From assembly GCA_945883845.1 (NCBI GenBank), contig CAMCYI010000007.1, positions 88,754 through 152,753 of the forward strand: DNA of 64,000 bases, read 5' to 3'. The DNA comes from Bacteriovorax stolpii. Its GTDB lineage: Bacteria > Bdellovibrionota > Bacteriovoracia > Bacteriovoracales > Bacteriovoracaceae. Numbering within the stretch: the stretch's first letter is position 1; the number at the start of each line of letters is the position of its first letter. Both the position numbers and the translations under genes were made by a program. Below the pieces are notes generated by a model, which saw nothing but the letters and a program-made list of their open reading frames with translations, had not been told where the DNA came from and did not search any database. Positions 21,283 through 30,396 of the stretch are shown here, in pieces.

Positions 21283-24200
21283 ATGACTGCTAGAAAACTT
21301 CGCTTTGTTACCGCTGCGAGCCTATTTGATGGGCATGATGCTTCAATCAACATTATGAGAAGACTTTTGCAAAGCAAAGGGGTCGAGGTCATTCACCTGG
21401 GTCACAATCGTTCTGCACAAGAAGTCGTTGAAGCTGCACTATCTGAAGACGCTCACGCCATCGCTCTGAGTTCATATCAGGGTGGGCATATGGAATATTT
21501 CACTTACGTCAGGGAGCTTCTGGATAAAGCAGGCGGAAAAAATGTTCGAATCTTCGGCGGTGGTGGCGGAGTCATCACACCTCCAGAAATTAATGAGCTT
21601 CACACCCGAGGCATCTCGCGCATTTATGGTCCCGCTGATGGGACGGCCCTAGGTCTGAATGGCATCATCGATGACATGATCAACAAATGTGATTACTCAA
21701 CAATCGATGGAGTTGATTTCAAAACCCTTGCGACGAAAAAACTAACGGCTTACGAAACGGCGAAAGTAATTACGTTCGTTGAAGATCGCCGTGAAGTTCC
21801 TTTTACCTTCAATCCTAAAAATGTTCCAGTTCTTGGTATTACCGGAACTGGTGGCGCTGGAAAGTCATCTCTCATTGATGAACTTCTTCTTCGCTTTCAT
21901 CGCTACTACGCTGATAAAAAAATTGCTCTCGTTTCTGTAGATCCGACGAAAAAGAAAAACCAGGGTGCCCTTCTGGGTGACCGCATTCGCCTTGGTTCTG
22001 CTGTTTACGGGAATTTTTATATCCGTTCTCTTGCAACACGTGATTCTGCGAATGAACTTTCTCCTGAAATTCGCAAAGTGGTCGACTTCTTAAAGTCTCA
22101 GGACTTTGATCTCATCCTCGTTGAAACTTCCGGGATCGGTCAGGCTTCAGATGAAATCACCAAAGTCGCTGATAAGACTCTCTATGTTATGACACCTGAA
22201 TTCGGTGCGGCCACTCAGCTTGAAAAAATCGAGATGCTTGAAGTCGCGAACTTCATTGCCGTTAACAAATTTGAAAAACCAAGATCTGAAGATGCCCTTC
22301 GAGATGTTCGTAAGCAGTATCGGCGCAATAAAGTTCTCTTTGCCAATCATCCTGGTTCTCCGACTGATGCTGAGCTTCCCGTCTTCGGAACGATGGCCTC
22401 AAAATTCAATGATGTTGGTGTGAACGCTCTCTTCTCTGAAATGGTGAAGTCAGTTGGCTTCGCTCATAATACGGAACTTGATCTTGTTCCTGCAGAACGG
22501 GCCCCTGCTAAAAAAGCATCTGTCATTCCTGCTGCCCAGATTAATTACCTTCGCGATATCTCAGATACCGTTCGTAAATATAATTCGCGCGCGGTTGAAT
22601 CGGTCACTAAACTTCGCCAGTATGAAACTCTGATTGAAGCGGCGAAGATCGTCACCGATGCACCATCGCTGAAAACAAAAGCTCATGAGATTGAAAAAAC
22701 TTTTACCACTGAGTTGAAAGAAGTTGCTGAGTTTGACAGCATCGTCGATCAGTATTCAAAAGGTGAATACACTTACGTGGTTCGCGGAAAAGATATCAAA
22801 GTGGGAACGAAGTACACTTCGCTCTCTCAGCAAGTCATCTCGAAGGTCGGCTTTCCGAAATTTCATTACGCCTCCGACAAACTGCAGTTCATCCGCTCGC
22901 AAAACTTTCCAGGCTTCTATCCGTTTGCCGGCGGTGTCTTTCCGTTCAAGCGTGCTGATGAAGATCCCAAACGACAGTTTGCCGGGGAAGGCGGGCCTAA
23001 ACGCACGAACGCACGTTTCCACTATCTCTCCAAAAACGATACAGCAAAAAGACTTTCAACTGCTTTCGACTCCGTAACGCTTTATGGAGAAGACCCAGCA
23101 ACAAGACCGGATATTTACGGGAAAGTCGGTGAGTCAGGTGTTTCGATCTGTATGCTTGATGACATGATGGAGCTCTACAAAGGGTTTGATCTGACCTCTC
23201 CATCAACTTCTGTATCCATGACCATTAATGGACCGGCACCGATTATTCTCGCCATGTTCATGAACACAGCTATCAACCGCACACTTCCAGAAGGTGATCA
23301 GGAAAATCGCGAGAAGATAGTCCAGGTCATGCAGCAGGTCCGTGGAACAGTTCAGGCCGACATCCTCAAGGAAGACCAGGCCCAGAATACATGTATCTTC
23401 TCTCTCGAATTCGCTCTCAAAATGATGGGAGATGTTCAGGAGTTTTTCTGTAAGAATAAAATAAAGAACTATTATACCGTTTCCATTTCGGGATACCACA
23501 TTGCGGAAGCCGGAGCCAATCCGATCACTCAGCTGGCCTTAACACTTTCTAACGGCTTCACTTATGTTGAGTATTATCTCTCTCGCGGAATGAAGATCGA
23601 TGACTTCTGCGAGAATTTATCTTTCTTCTTCTCTAATGGTCTTGATCCGGAATACACAGTGCTTGGCCGTGTTGCCCGTAAAATCTGGGCTGTCTCGATG
23701 AAAGAAAAATATGCTGCGTCTGATAAATCTCAGAAATTGAAGTACCACATTCAGACTTCGGGCCGTTCTCTGCACGCTCAGGAAATTGATTTCAATGATA
23801 TCCGCACAACCCTGCAGGCATTCATTGCTCTCTCTGATAACTGTAATTCGCTTCACACAAATGCGTATGACGAAGCCATTACAACACCGACAGAGGAGTC
23901 AGTACGTCGAGCCATGGCTATTCAGCTCATCATCAACCGTGAGTTTGGAATGAATAAAACGGATAACCCGCTTCAGGGGGCGTACATCGTTGATGAACTT
24001 GCTGAAATTGTCGAAGAGGCGGTACTTACTGAGTTCGAAAGAATCTCTGATAAGGGTGGTGTACTTGGAGCGATGGAATCGATGTATCAGCGTGGGAAAA
24101 TCCAGGAAGAATCTCTCTATTACGAGACCCTGAAAGACTCCGGCGAGTTTCCGATTATCGGAGTGAATACATTCCTGCCTGAAAAAATGGCCGAATGGAA

Positions 24201-24438
24201 ACCCATTGAACTTTCACGGGCCTCTTCAGAAGAAAAAAATGATCAGATCAATCGATTGAAAAAATTTCAAGATAGTAACAAAAATAAATCGGATCTATGT
24301 CTCAAGAAGCTTCGTGATGTGGCCCTGACAGGTGGAAATATCTTTGAAGAGCTTCTGACGACTGTACGCTATTGCAGTCTCGGACAGATCACTTCAGTTC
24401 TTTATGAAGTTGGCGGCCGCTACCGGAGAAATATGTAA
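21283..24438 (+). CDS. icmF: Fused isobutyryl-CoA mutase (IcmF)
   Basis: Adenosyl-B12 enzyme that interconverts isobutyryl-CoA and n-butyryl-CoA, with its own G-protein chaperone. Order: B12-binding domain (residues ~8-140, FDGHDASINIMRR with the cobalt His, HLGHNRS), MeaI-type GTPase (~185-400, GTGGAGKSSL, VDPTKKKNQGALLGDRIRL, ETSGIGQ, NKFEKPRSEDALRD), linker, and the mutase barrel (~520-1050, NFPGFYPFAGGVFPFKR, GESGVSICMLDDM, SGYHIAEAGANP). About 1050 residues is normal. Oddity: the base-specificity motif NKxD reads NKFE. ATG 21283 is taken two codons after a TTG. It is followed by its cofactor enzyme and fits with the ETF/acyl-CoA dehydrogenase operon. Confidence 0.96.
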   Translation: MTARKLRFVTAASLFDGHDASINIMRRLLQSKGVEVIHLGHNRSAQEVVEAALSEDAHAIALSSYQGGHMEYFTYVRELLDKAGGKNVRIFGGGGGVITPPEINELHTRGISRIYGPADGTALGLNGIIDDMINKCDYSTIDGVDFKTLATKKLTAYETAKVITFVEDRREVPFTFNPKNVPVLGITGTGGAGKSSLIDELLLRFHRYYADKKIALVSVDPTKKKNQGALLGDRIRLGSAVYGNFYIRSLATRDSANELSPEIRKVVDFLKSQDFDLILVETSGIGQASDEITKVADKTLYVMTPEFGAATQLEKIEMLEVANFIAVNKFEKPRSEDALRDVRKQYRRNKVLFANHPGSPTDAELPVFGTMASKFNDVGVNALFSEMVKSVGFAHNTELDLVPAERAPAKKASVIPAAQINYLRDISDTVRKYNSRAVESVTKLRQYETLIEAAKIVTDAPSLKTKAHEIEKTFTTELKEVAEFDSIVDQYSKGEYTYVVRGKDIKVGTKYTSLSQQVISKVGFPKFHYASDKLQFIRSQNFPGFYPFAGGVFPFKRADEDPKRQFAGEGGPKRTNARFHYLSKNDTAKRLSTAFDSVTLYGEDPATRPDIYGKVGESGVSICMLDDMMELYKGFDLTSPSTSVSMTINGPAPIILAMFMNTAINRTLPEGDQENREKIVQVMQQVRGTVQADILKEDQAQNTCIFSLEFALKMMGDVQEFFCKNKIKNYYTVSISGYHIAEAGANPITQLALTLSNGFTYVEYYLSRGMKIDDFCENLSFFFSNGLDPEYTVLGRVARKIWAVSMKEKYAASDKSQKLKYHIQTSGRSLHAQEIDFNDIRTTLQAFIALSDNCNSLHTNAYDEAITTPTEESVRRAMAIQLIINREFGMNKTDNPLQGAYIVDELAEIVEEAVLTEFERISDKGGVLGAMESMYQRGKIQEESLYYETLKDSGEFPIIGVNTFLPEKMAEWKPIELSRASSEEKNDQINRLKKFQDSNKNKSDLCLKKLRDVALTGGNIFEELLTTVRYCSLGQITSVLYEVGGRYRRNM

Positions 24439-25007
24439 TGACGAAAATTTATACTAAAAACGGCGATATGGGTGAGACTGGACTTGTGGGTGGCAAGCGA
24501 GTTTCTAAAGCTGATGACAGGATTGATCTCTATGGAGAAGTGGATGAACTAAATTCAAGGATTGGTATGGCCGTTTCCCTGATGGCCCCAGCTATGTTTG
24601 GAAATGAAATCCAGTTCCTTCATGAAATCCAGTCGGCCCTGTTTGATCTTGGTTCGAATCTCGCCTGTGAACCCGGAGAACGTGCGAATTTTAAACTTCC
24701 TCATTTGTCGGCTGGGCTGGTTACAAAGCTTGAAACCGCCATTGATTCCATGGAGAAGTCACTATCACCTTTAAAGAATTTTATCCTTCCGGGTGGGCCA
24801 GCAGATGCCTCAGCACTTCACCTCTGCCGGACTGGTTCAAGAAACGTAGAAAGAAAACTTGTCGCTTTCCTAAACAAAACAAATGAGACCGCTCCGGACA
24901 ACAGTGTTGAATTCCTGAACCGACTTTCAGATTATTTTTTTACAGTGGCGAGATTTGTAACGAACAAACAAAATCAAAATGAAATTCTCTGGAAGCCATT
25001 TACTTGA
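24438..25007 (+). CDS. PduO-type cob(I)alamin adenosyltransferase
   Basis: Makes adenosylcobalamin from cob(I)alamin and ATP. Visible: KIYTKNGDMGETGLVGGKRVSK (ATP-binding N-terminus), DLYGEVDELNSRIG, CRTGSRNVERKLVA and NRLSDYFFTVARFV, all typical of the trimeric PduO/ATR family. The 189 residues are normal. Its ATG overlaps the icmF stop by one base, so it almost certainly loads IcmF with cofactor, including by direct transfer as shown for other mutase-ATR pairs. Confidence 0.96.
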   Translation: MTKIYTKNGDMGETGLVGGKRVSKADDRIDLYGEVDELNSRIGMAVSLMAPAMFGNEIQFLHEIQSALFDLGSNLACEPGERANFKLPHLSAGLVTKLETAIDSMEKSLSPLKNFILPGGPADASALHLCRTGSRNVERKLVAFLNKTNETAPDNSVEFLNRLSDYFFTVARFVTNKQNQNEILWKPFT

Positions 25008-25805
25008 TCAGTTGTTCTGATCCTGATAAAGCTTTTCTACACCCATCAGTTTTTCGCCGATACTGAAGTTCATCAGCCGTGAATTAATAATAAAGAACAT
25101 CCCCGAAAAGAAAATTTCTCCGGCACCGATGAGATTCATTCTGTGTTTATTGACAATCTCTGCTGACAATTCCAACCATGGAATCCCACCAAACCGAGAA
25201 GCCGAATTAACGTAAATGATAGGCAGGAGAAATACAAAAAAAGTGAGTATGCCATCGATCCACCTGGCACTGTGAACCTGACTAAGGCTCCGGAGCTTTA
25301 TCTCCTGCTTGGAAAGAATAATGCGTGTTTGTGCTTTTTTACGAAGGGCAATTTCTTTGGCTTGCGAAGGTGTATTGAGAAGATTATCCGGATGCGCATG
25401 AGTGTAGAGCTGGTTCTGTATCCGGGCCCCGGTAAAGTCAGCTTTTAATTCGTAATCCATTCTCTCTTTTTTAGGTCCCGGGAAAGTCAGATTATCGACT
25501 GCATAGTTATCCATGCTTTTTTCATTCAACGTGATGATCGTGTCACCAATTTTAATCTCATCACCGATAAATATTTCAGCATTATCAATCCGAATTCCGT
25601 TCAGGTAGGTACCATTCTTTGAATCAGCGTCTTCAAGTTTGAGATAGCCATTATTGATGGTAAAAATGCAATGCTTTACACTGACTTTCTCGTCTTTAAT
25701 GGGCGGGTTCGTATGACTTCCGCGACCTAAAACGAGCCTGTTTCCAACTGAGACTTCAACGTCAAAAACCTGGTTCATACTGACAATTGTTAATACAGCT
25801 TTCAA
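25008..25805 (-). CDS. FHA domain protein with RDD membrane domain
   Basis: FHA domain at residues ~1-95 (LVLGRGSHTNPP, VSVKHCIFTI, DADSKNGTYLNG) for binding phosphothreonine peptides, an ~80-residue linker, then an RDD-like membrane domain with ARWIDGILTFFVFLLPIIYV, a second helix and FSIGEKLMGVEKL. TTG 25805 is chosen because GGGAG lies 5 bases upstream, it overlaps the grxB stop (TTGA), and it gives the compact start MKAVLTIVSM; this makes 265 residues. Partner kinases are not in the window. Confidence 0.82.
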   Translation of the reverse strand: MKAVLTIVSMNQVFDVEVSVGNRLVLGRGSHTNPPIKDEKVSVKHCIFTINNGYLKLEDADSKNGTYLNGIRIDNAEIFIGDEIKIGDTIITLNEKSMDNYAVDNLTFPGPKKERMDYELKADFTGARIQNQLYTHAHPDNLLNTPSQAKEIALRKKAQTRIILSKQEIKLRSLSQVHSARWIDGILTFFVFLLPIIYVNSASRFGGIPWLELSAEIVNKHRMNLIGAGEIFFSGMFFIINSRLMNFSIGEKLMGVEKLYQDQNN

Positions 25806-26455
25806 GTGAGCTCCCAAAGTGGCTTTTGATAATTGAATCGGCATTCTGATTTCACGCTTTGCAGATAGGCATGTAATCCTGTGGGCAACTGATACTCTGG
25901 AACGGAATAAAGGCCCCAAAGATGTGAGGCCAGCATGATATCTTTAACCGTCATTGATGTTGATCCATAAAAAGGCTTGAATTCTTTTTCAAGTCTTTCA
26001 AGGATCGGCTGAATGAGTGAAATGAACTCGGACTGTTTTGTGACAAGGTCTTTGAAAGGCCCACGCTTGGCCTCTTTTTTCTTCTTAAAATATTCCCGTG
26101 AACTTTCATTGAATTCTGCCGTGTAGATCCAGAAGGGCATGGCCAGTGAATGCACGAGGCTTCCAATATCATTAATCAATGATTCGAAAGTACTGAACTC
26201 AGAACGGGACCTGAATTCACTAATCTTCAGTGCATTCCCTTGGTCGAGAAACGACATGATATCGAGACTCTCTGGCATGGCCTGTTTCTCTGTTTTAAGA
26301 ATCGGAAGCATCTTTTTACCAATGAGGGAGATAGGGGTGGCCTCATCATCATAGGGGACCACAACAGAGTGGTATTTGATGTTTAAATATCCGAGAGTCA
26401 TCCTTACCCTTATGCAGAAAGGACAGTGCACGTAATGATAAAGTGTTGGGGTCAT
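25802..26455 (-). CDS. grxB: Glutaredoxin 2 family protein
   Basis: Glutathione-dependent oxidoreductase with a thioredoxin-like N-terminus and GST-like helical C-terminus. LYHYVHCPFCIRVRMTLGY has the active CPFC, KMLPILKTEKQAMPESLDIMSFLD the cis-Pro and glutathione-binding segment; 217 residues match E. coli Grx2 (215). It overlaps the FHA gene by 4 bases and is divergent from the A-type iron-sulfur carrier. Confidence 0.9.
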   Translation of the reverse strand: MTPTLYHYVHCPFCIRVRMTLGYLNIKYHSVVVPYDDEATPISLIGKKMLPILKTEKQAMPESLDIMSFLDQGNALKISEFRSRSEFSTFESLINDIGSLVHSLAMPFWIYTAEFNESSREYFKKKKEAKRGPFKDLVTKQSEFISLIQPILERLEKEFKPFYGSTSMTVKDIMLASHLWGLYSVPEYQLPTGLHAYLQSVKSECRFNYQKPLWELT

Positions 26456-26541
26456 ATTTTGCTCATTTCTGAATATTATAAGTGTAACTCCTCTAATTCC
26501 AAACCACTTGTTATGGGGTTAACGCGTAATCTCATTGAAAA

Positions 26542-26552
26542 TATGCTAGAAT
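26542..26552 (+). promoter_or_regulatory. Extended -10 promoter before the iron-sulfur carrier gene
   Basis: TATGCTAGAAT contains TGC directly before TAGAAT, an extended -10 element, 40 bases before the ATG of the next gene. No good -35 box is seen. Confidence 0.35.
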
Positions 26553-26591
26553 AGGAGTACTAATTGCCTTGGGAGTCCGGGAGGAAACCTT

Positions 26592-26927
26592 ATGGAACAA
26601 GAACTTATCGTGATTACAGAAAAAGCCCTTCAGCAGATTGAGACGATTGCAAAATCGGACAACCCTGATGGCAACAAAGGTTTGCGATTAGCTGTTACAG
26701 GCGGTGGTTGTTCGGGTCTTTCCTACAAAATGGAATATTCTGAGTCTAAGGAGCGCGATAACGTACTCCAGTTCGGGCAGGTCAAAGTTCTCATCGATCC
26801 AAAATCTGCCATTTACCTCAAGGGCATTGTCCTCGATTTCAAGGATGGCCTCACAGGTAAAGGTTTTGTTTTTGATAATCCCAATGCCAAGAATACTTGT
26901 GGCTGTGGTGAATCGTTTTCTGTTTAA
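26592..26927 (+). CDS. A-type iron-sulfur carrier (IscA/ErpA family)
   Basis: Carries iron-sulfur clusters from the assembly scaffold to apoproteins. The three ligand cysteines are in GGGCSGLSY and NTCGCGESF; 111 residues is typical. GGGAGGA precedes the ATG by 6 bases. It lies 3 bases before the YgfZ-TPR gene. YgfZ works with A-type carriers on certain 4Fe-4S proteins, so the pair forms a small maturation unit. IscA, ErpA and SufA cannot be separated by eye. Confidence 0.93.
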   Translation: MEQELIVITEKALQQIETIAKSDNPDGNKGLRLAVTGGGCSGLSYKMEYSESKERDNVLQFGQVKVLIDPKSAIYLKGIVLDFKDGLTGKGFVFDNPNAKNTCGCGESFSV

Positions 26928-26930
26928 CCC

Positions 26931-28463
26931 ATGAATTCCTTTCGTTACTTTTCCGGTAAATTCTCCCGTTCATTTCACTCCTTCAAACTCGAGGGACCTG
27001 ACGTTGAATCTTTTCTTCAGGCCCAAAGTACTTTTAATATTCAGGAACTCCCGGTTGGTTCATTCCATCTGACTGCCTTTCTCGATCCGCAGGGAAGAAA
27101 TGAAACTTTCGGGTGGCTTTTGCGTGAAGAGAAAAATTTCCTTCTTCTGGCACCTGAATCTTTGAAGGACATCACGACAGAACGGCTGAACCGCTATCTC
27201 ATCTCAGAAGAAGTTGAAATTCACGGACCATATTGGGAAGAATGGACCTCTGTTGTGGGATCAGATGCTTTCCTTCAAAAAAATTCTTCTTCATTCACGG
27301 GTGAAATGTTCGCTGATAAAGCCCTTTTAACCCGGACAAATTTAGGAGCTGCCGTCGCAGAAATTCCAGATGAGGATCTCGATGCGTGGAGAGCATTAAC
27401 AGGCTGGCCGGATTTTGAAGGTAAGGATTTTCAGAAAGAAATCATCAATAACAATCGTCTCTTTGATCTTTGTGTCTCTTTCAACAAAGGCTGTTATCCG
27501 GGACAGGAAACGGTTTCGAAAATTGCTACCCGTCGTGGAGCGGCCTATGGCCCGGTGTTGCTTGAGACAACTGAAAAAACAGAGCCCGGTGTTGTGACAA
27601 ATTTTGGTAACAAAATTGGCACGGCCATCGGTTGTTACGAGTGGGAAAAACGGTTTTATCTGCCGGCTTCTCTCCTCAGAGATTTCCGGGTGGAAAAGAT
27701 GAAAGTTTCTGCTTCCATTGATCAGCAGGAACGCGTTTTGACTGTTCGCTATTATCCATTGATCTCAGGCAGGGACGAAGATAAGGCCCAGGAACTTTTT
27801 TACGAAGGTTCTCATCACTTCCTCAAGGGTAACGAGCAAAGTGCAGAAGAGGCCTTCAAGCTTGCTATCAAACTCGATCCTCACCACGCTGATGCCCTGG
27901 AATCTCTCGGTGTTTTGCTCGGAAGACTTGGTAGATATGAAGAAGCAATTGAATGGATGAAAAAGCTTTCTGAGAGTCATCCATCTTCTGTGATGGCCCA
28001 CACCAATCTCTCCATGTTCCTGATGAAACTTGGAAAAATTGAAGAAGCAGAAGAACAAAAATCTTTTGCCACGGTGAAGTCCTTTCAAAAATTCGGAGAG
28101 GAAGCGAAAACCCGCGAAGCCCTGGATGCCGATAAGAAAAAGCGATTGGACGAATGGTCAAAGCGCGAAGGCATGTTTCATCAGGTTCTTGAAATTGACA
28201 GCGAGGACACCCTTGCAAATTATGGCCTCGGTTCCATAGCTGTTGAAAAAGGTGAATGGGAAAAAGCTCTGACCTATCTTGAAAAAGTGATCATGGCCGA
28301 TCCTAAGTATTCTGTCGCTTACCTGGCACTTGGAAAAGCGTATCAGTCTCTTGGTCGTAAAGAGCAGGCGGTTGCAACGTATAAAGAAGGGATCAAAGTA
28401 GCAGCAGCAAAAGGTGATCTCATGCCTGCGAATCAAATGCAGAGCGAACTCGAACGGATTTAA
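26931..28463 (+). CDS. YgfZ-type folate-binding protein fused to TPR repeats
   Basis: Residues ~1-275 are a YgfZ/GcvT-like domain: LEGPDVESFLQAQSTFNI, the signature FNKGCYPGQETVSKI (Cys188, expected essential) and a C-terminal beta-barrel. Residues ~285-500 hold several tetratricopeptide repeats (AQELFYEGSHHFLKGN, DALESLGVLLGRLGRYEEA, NYGLGSIAVEKGEWEKAL, AYLALGKAYQSLGRKEQA), with a charged coiled segment at ~385-415. YgfZ maintains some iron-sulfur enzymes through folate; the repeats probably recruit partners. YgfZ is normally ~330 residues without repeats. It overlaps the convergent HExxH gene by 4 bases. Confidence 0.88.
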   Translation: MNSFRYFSGKFSRSFHSFKLEGPDVESFLQAQSTFNIQELPVGSFHLTAFLDPQGRNETFGWLLREEKNFLLLAPESLKDITTERLNRYLISEEVEIHGPYWEEWTSVVGSDAFLQKNSSSFTGEMFADKALLTRTNLGAAVAEIPDEDLDAWRALTGWPDFEGKDFQKEIINNNRLFDLCVSFNKGCYPGQETVSKIATRRGAAYGPVLLETTEKTEPGVVTNFGNKIGTAIGCYEWEKRFYLPASLLRDFRVEKMKVSASIDQQERVLTVRYYPLISGRDEDKAQELFYEGSHHFLKGNEQSAEEAFKLAIKLDPHHADALESLGVLLGRLGRYEEAIEWMKKLSESHPSSVMAHTNLSMFLMKLGKIEEAEEQKSFATVKSFQKFGEEAKTREALDADKKKRLDEWSKREGMFHQVLEIDSEDTLANYGLGSIAVEKGEWEKALTYLEKVIMADPKYSVAYLALGKAYQSLGRKEQAVATYKEGIKVAAAKGDLMPANQMQSELERI

Positions 28464-29698
28464 TTCTTAAAATATTCTTTTCTTGAATTTTTCAATTCAG
28501 CTTTCAACGCCTTCAATTCCAACCGATGAGTTTTTAATTTCTTTTCCCATAGTGGAATGAATCTCTTCATCTTTTGAACTTCATGACGTTGTTCAAGAAT
28601 CAGTTTCCACCCTTTGGCTGTGATCAGTCCGTTTTTGTAGGCCCATTTCAGGTCTTCAAAGCTGTATTCGAGCATCCAGTATTCTTCCACTGCACGCCAG
28701 ATGATCTTTTCTTTTTCCCGAGCGGAGAAGAGATAAAAAATGGAGTCGTTGTCTTTGGCTTTCGCCAGATCTGAGAACAGCTTAAAGGCCCAGAAAAAAG
28801 TGAAGTAAGCATGGTAAATCCCACGGAGAGGACGAAGTGTTCTTCGCCATGGACTGTAGTAAATGTTATCAACAGGCTCATCAATGAGCTTCCCAATATT
28901 TAGATAATAGTTGAGATGATGATGACCATTCTCATGGAGGAGATCATCCATCAGGTCGACAAAATCCCTATCATAAAGATTGATCATCGAAACGCCGGGA
29001 AGTTCCTGATGGGAATAACTTACGAATTCTTTTTGATGAATGGGAATGATGAGATCTGTAAATGCGACAAATCTTTCCCATGAACCGGGTGAGAATTTTC
29101 GGATAACTTTCAAGGCGATTTCAATTTTTTGAGAGAAAGCTTTCATCTCTTTCAGGCTCGAAGTCATCAGACCAAGTTCTTTACCTTCAAGATGAAGAGT
29201 CGTTTCAAGAAGTCTTGTGAGGTCTCCTGCTTTCACCTTGTCGCCGAGTGCGAGCAAGGGACGATATTTCTTTTTTACGCTGTAATCTTTTAGGATTTGC
29301 CGGTCACCAAGTGAAACCAGGTGATCGTCAAAAACTTTGAGGGCAGCTTGAGATGCTTTGGGAAAAGACTTTCCGCTATTTAGGGCCTTGAGAAAAACAT
29401 CTGCGAATTCGCTTTTGTTCCATTTCTCAAAGACTACGTCTTCTCTTTCACCAAACACGTTAGCTTTTGATGAGAGCTTTGATTGAGCTTCAGAAAGAAA
29501 GGCGAAATTCTTTAACTGCTGCAGAAAAAACCATTTGAATGATGAGTATTGCTTTAATTCCCGGCCATGTTCTTCAACCCATTCTGCAATAGCAGAAGGT
29601 TGTTTCTTGATGCTCCTGGATGACTGGGGGAGATCTCTCACATACCGTTTCTGGAGGTTTTTTTTGAGAGTCCTGTAGTGTACGGGGGAGAAATTCAT
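28460..29698 (-). CDS. HExxH protein resembling aKG-HExxH-type peptide beta-hydroxylases
   Basis: A 412-residue soluble protein. MDDLLHENGHHHLNYYLN (residues 250-267) gives an HExxH motif (His255, Glu256, His259) and is followed about 20 residues later by YYSPWRRTLRPLRGIYHAYF. HExxH followed by a YxPWRxxxRP segment is the pattern of the HEXXH-motif family that includes iron/2-oxoglutarate peptide beta-hydroxylases. The N-terminal half and the basic, Lys-rich coiled C-terminus (KKLKTHRLELKALKAELK) match nothing I know. No radical SAM enzyme or precursor peptide adjoins. It could instead be a metallopeptidase. It is followed by tRNA-Asn upstream on the same strand. Confidence 0.55.
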   Translation of the reverse strand: MNFSPVHYRTLKKNLQKRYVRDLPQSSRSIKKQPSAIAEWVEEHGRELKQYSSFKWFFLQQLKNFAFLSEAQSKLSSKANVFGEREDVVFEKWNKSEFADVFLKALNSGKSFPKASQAALKVFDDHLVSLGDRQILKDYSVKKKYRPLLALGDKVKAGDLTRLLETTLHLEGKELGLMTSSLKEMKAFSQKIEIALKVIRKFSPGSWERFVAFTDLIIPIHQKEFVSYSHQELPGVSMINLYDRDFVDLMDDLLHENGHHHLNYYLNIGKLIDEPVDNIYYSPWRRTLRPLRGIYHAYFTFFWAFKLFSDLAKAKDNDSIFYLFSAREKEKIIWRAVEEYWMLEYSFEDLKWAYKNGLITAKGWKLILEQRHEVQKMKRFIPLWEKKLKTHRLELKALKAELKNSRKEYFKN

Positions 29699-29705
29699 AA
29701 AAAAT

Positions 29706-29781
29706 TGGCTGGGAAGGTCGGACTCGAACCGACGACCAACAGATTAACAGTCTGCTGCGCTACCAACTGCGCCACTCCCCA
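29706..29781 (-). tRNA. tRNA-Asn (anticodon GTT)
   Basis: A complete 76-base cloverleaf on the minus strand: acceptor TGGGGAG/CTTCCCA (one G-U pair), D stem GCGC/GCGC, anticodon stem GCAGA/TCTGT with loop CTGTTAA, T stem GTCGG/CCGAC with loop TTCGAGT, discriminator G and encoded CCA. Confidence 0.97.
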
Positions 29782-29913
29782 GCTTAGAGGCTTTAGAGCT
29801 TGTATTTATAAAACTCCCAAGATTTATTGTCCAGCCTAATCTAAGGCAAACATTCGATGAATTTCAGGGGATTAAAAAGCTCAAGTTCTGGCCTTAATTG
29901 ACCGATAAGGTCA

Positions 29914-30396
29914 ATGATGAAGAATGCATCATCTTTTGTTCTTCGGGCCCTGAGTATTCTTGGCCTGGAACAGATACTAAAACTAACCAAGGTTCTGAAA
30001 TTGAAACAGGGACAGGCACAAAAAGCCGTCGGTGAAGAGCTAATTTCCTGGGATGAAAGCCAGCCCATTGAAGCTGCGGTGAAGCCTGAAGGTAAAGTCG
30101 TTCCCTTTCCTAAAAGCAAGAACGCCCTGCCTTCCATCAATATGCCCCCGTCTGATGAGGAAGTGAAAAAGAAGAATCAAGAGGAGGAGAGCAGCAAGCT
30201 TCTGACCTCTGATGTTATTCTCTGGCAAAGAGAAATCACCCGAGACACCGGTGAAGCCGTTCACAAAATGGATGCTTTCAAGGGTTACAAAAAATCGACA
30301 GAAATGTACGTGGTCAAAACACAGACCGACGAAGGTAAGGAAAAGATCCGCTTCGCTGACACCAATGGAATTCTCATCAATAAAAAACAAGCCTAG
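29914..30396 (+). CDS. Hypothetical protein
   Basis: A 160-residue protein from ATG 29914 (AAGG 4 bases upstream). No signal peptide. The N-terminus is helical (VLRALSILGLEQILKLTKVLKL), the middle (~40-95) is charged and probably disordered, and the C-terminal ~65 residues show strands (MYVVKTQTDEGKEKIRFAD). I recognise no family. It converges with the AstA-like gene, overlapping by 4 bases. Confidence 0.65.
   Translation: MMKNASSFVLRALSILGLEQILKLTKVLKLKQGQAQKAVGEELISWDESQPIEAAVKPEGKVVPFPKSKNALPSINMPPSDEEVKKKNQEEESSKLLTSDVILWQREITRDTGEAVHKMDAFKGYKKSTEMYVVKTQTDEGKEKIRFADTNGILINKKQA

Noticed and set aside
29706..29781. tRNA-Asn as an attachment site for an integrated element
   Set aside because: No integrase, direct repeat or foreign-looking genes flank it.
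29881..29908. TCAAGTTC-N12-ACCGATAA, a second sigma-28-like sequence before the gene at 29914
   Set aside because: Spacing is one base too long and transcription would begin on the start codon itself, removing the ribosome site.
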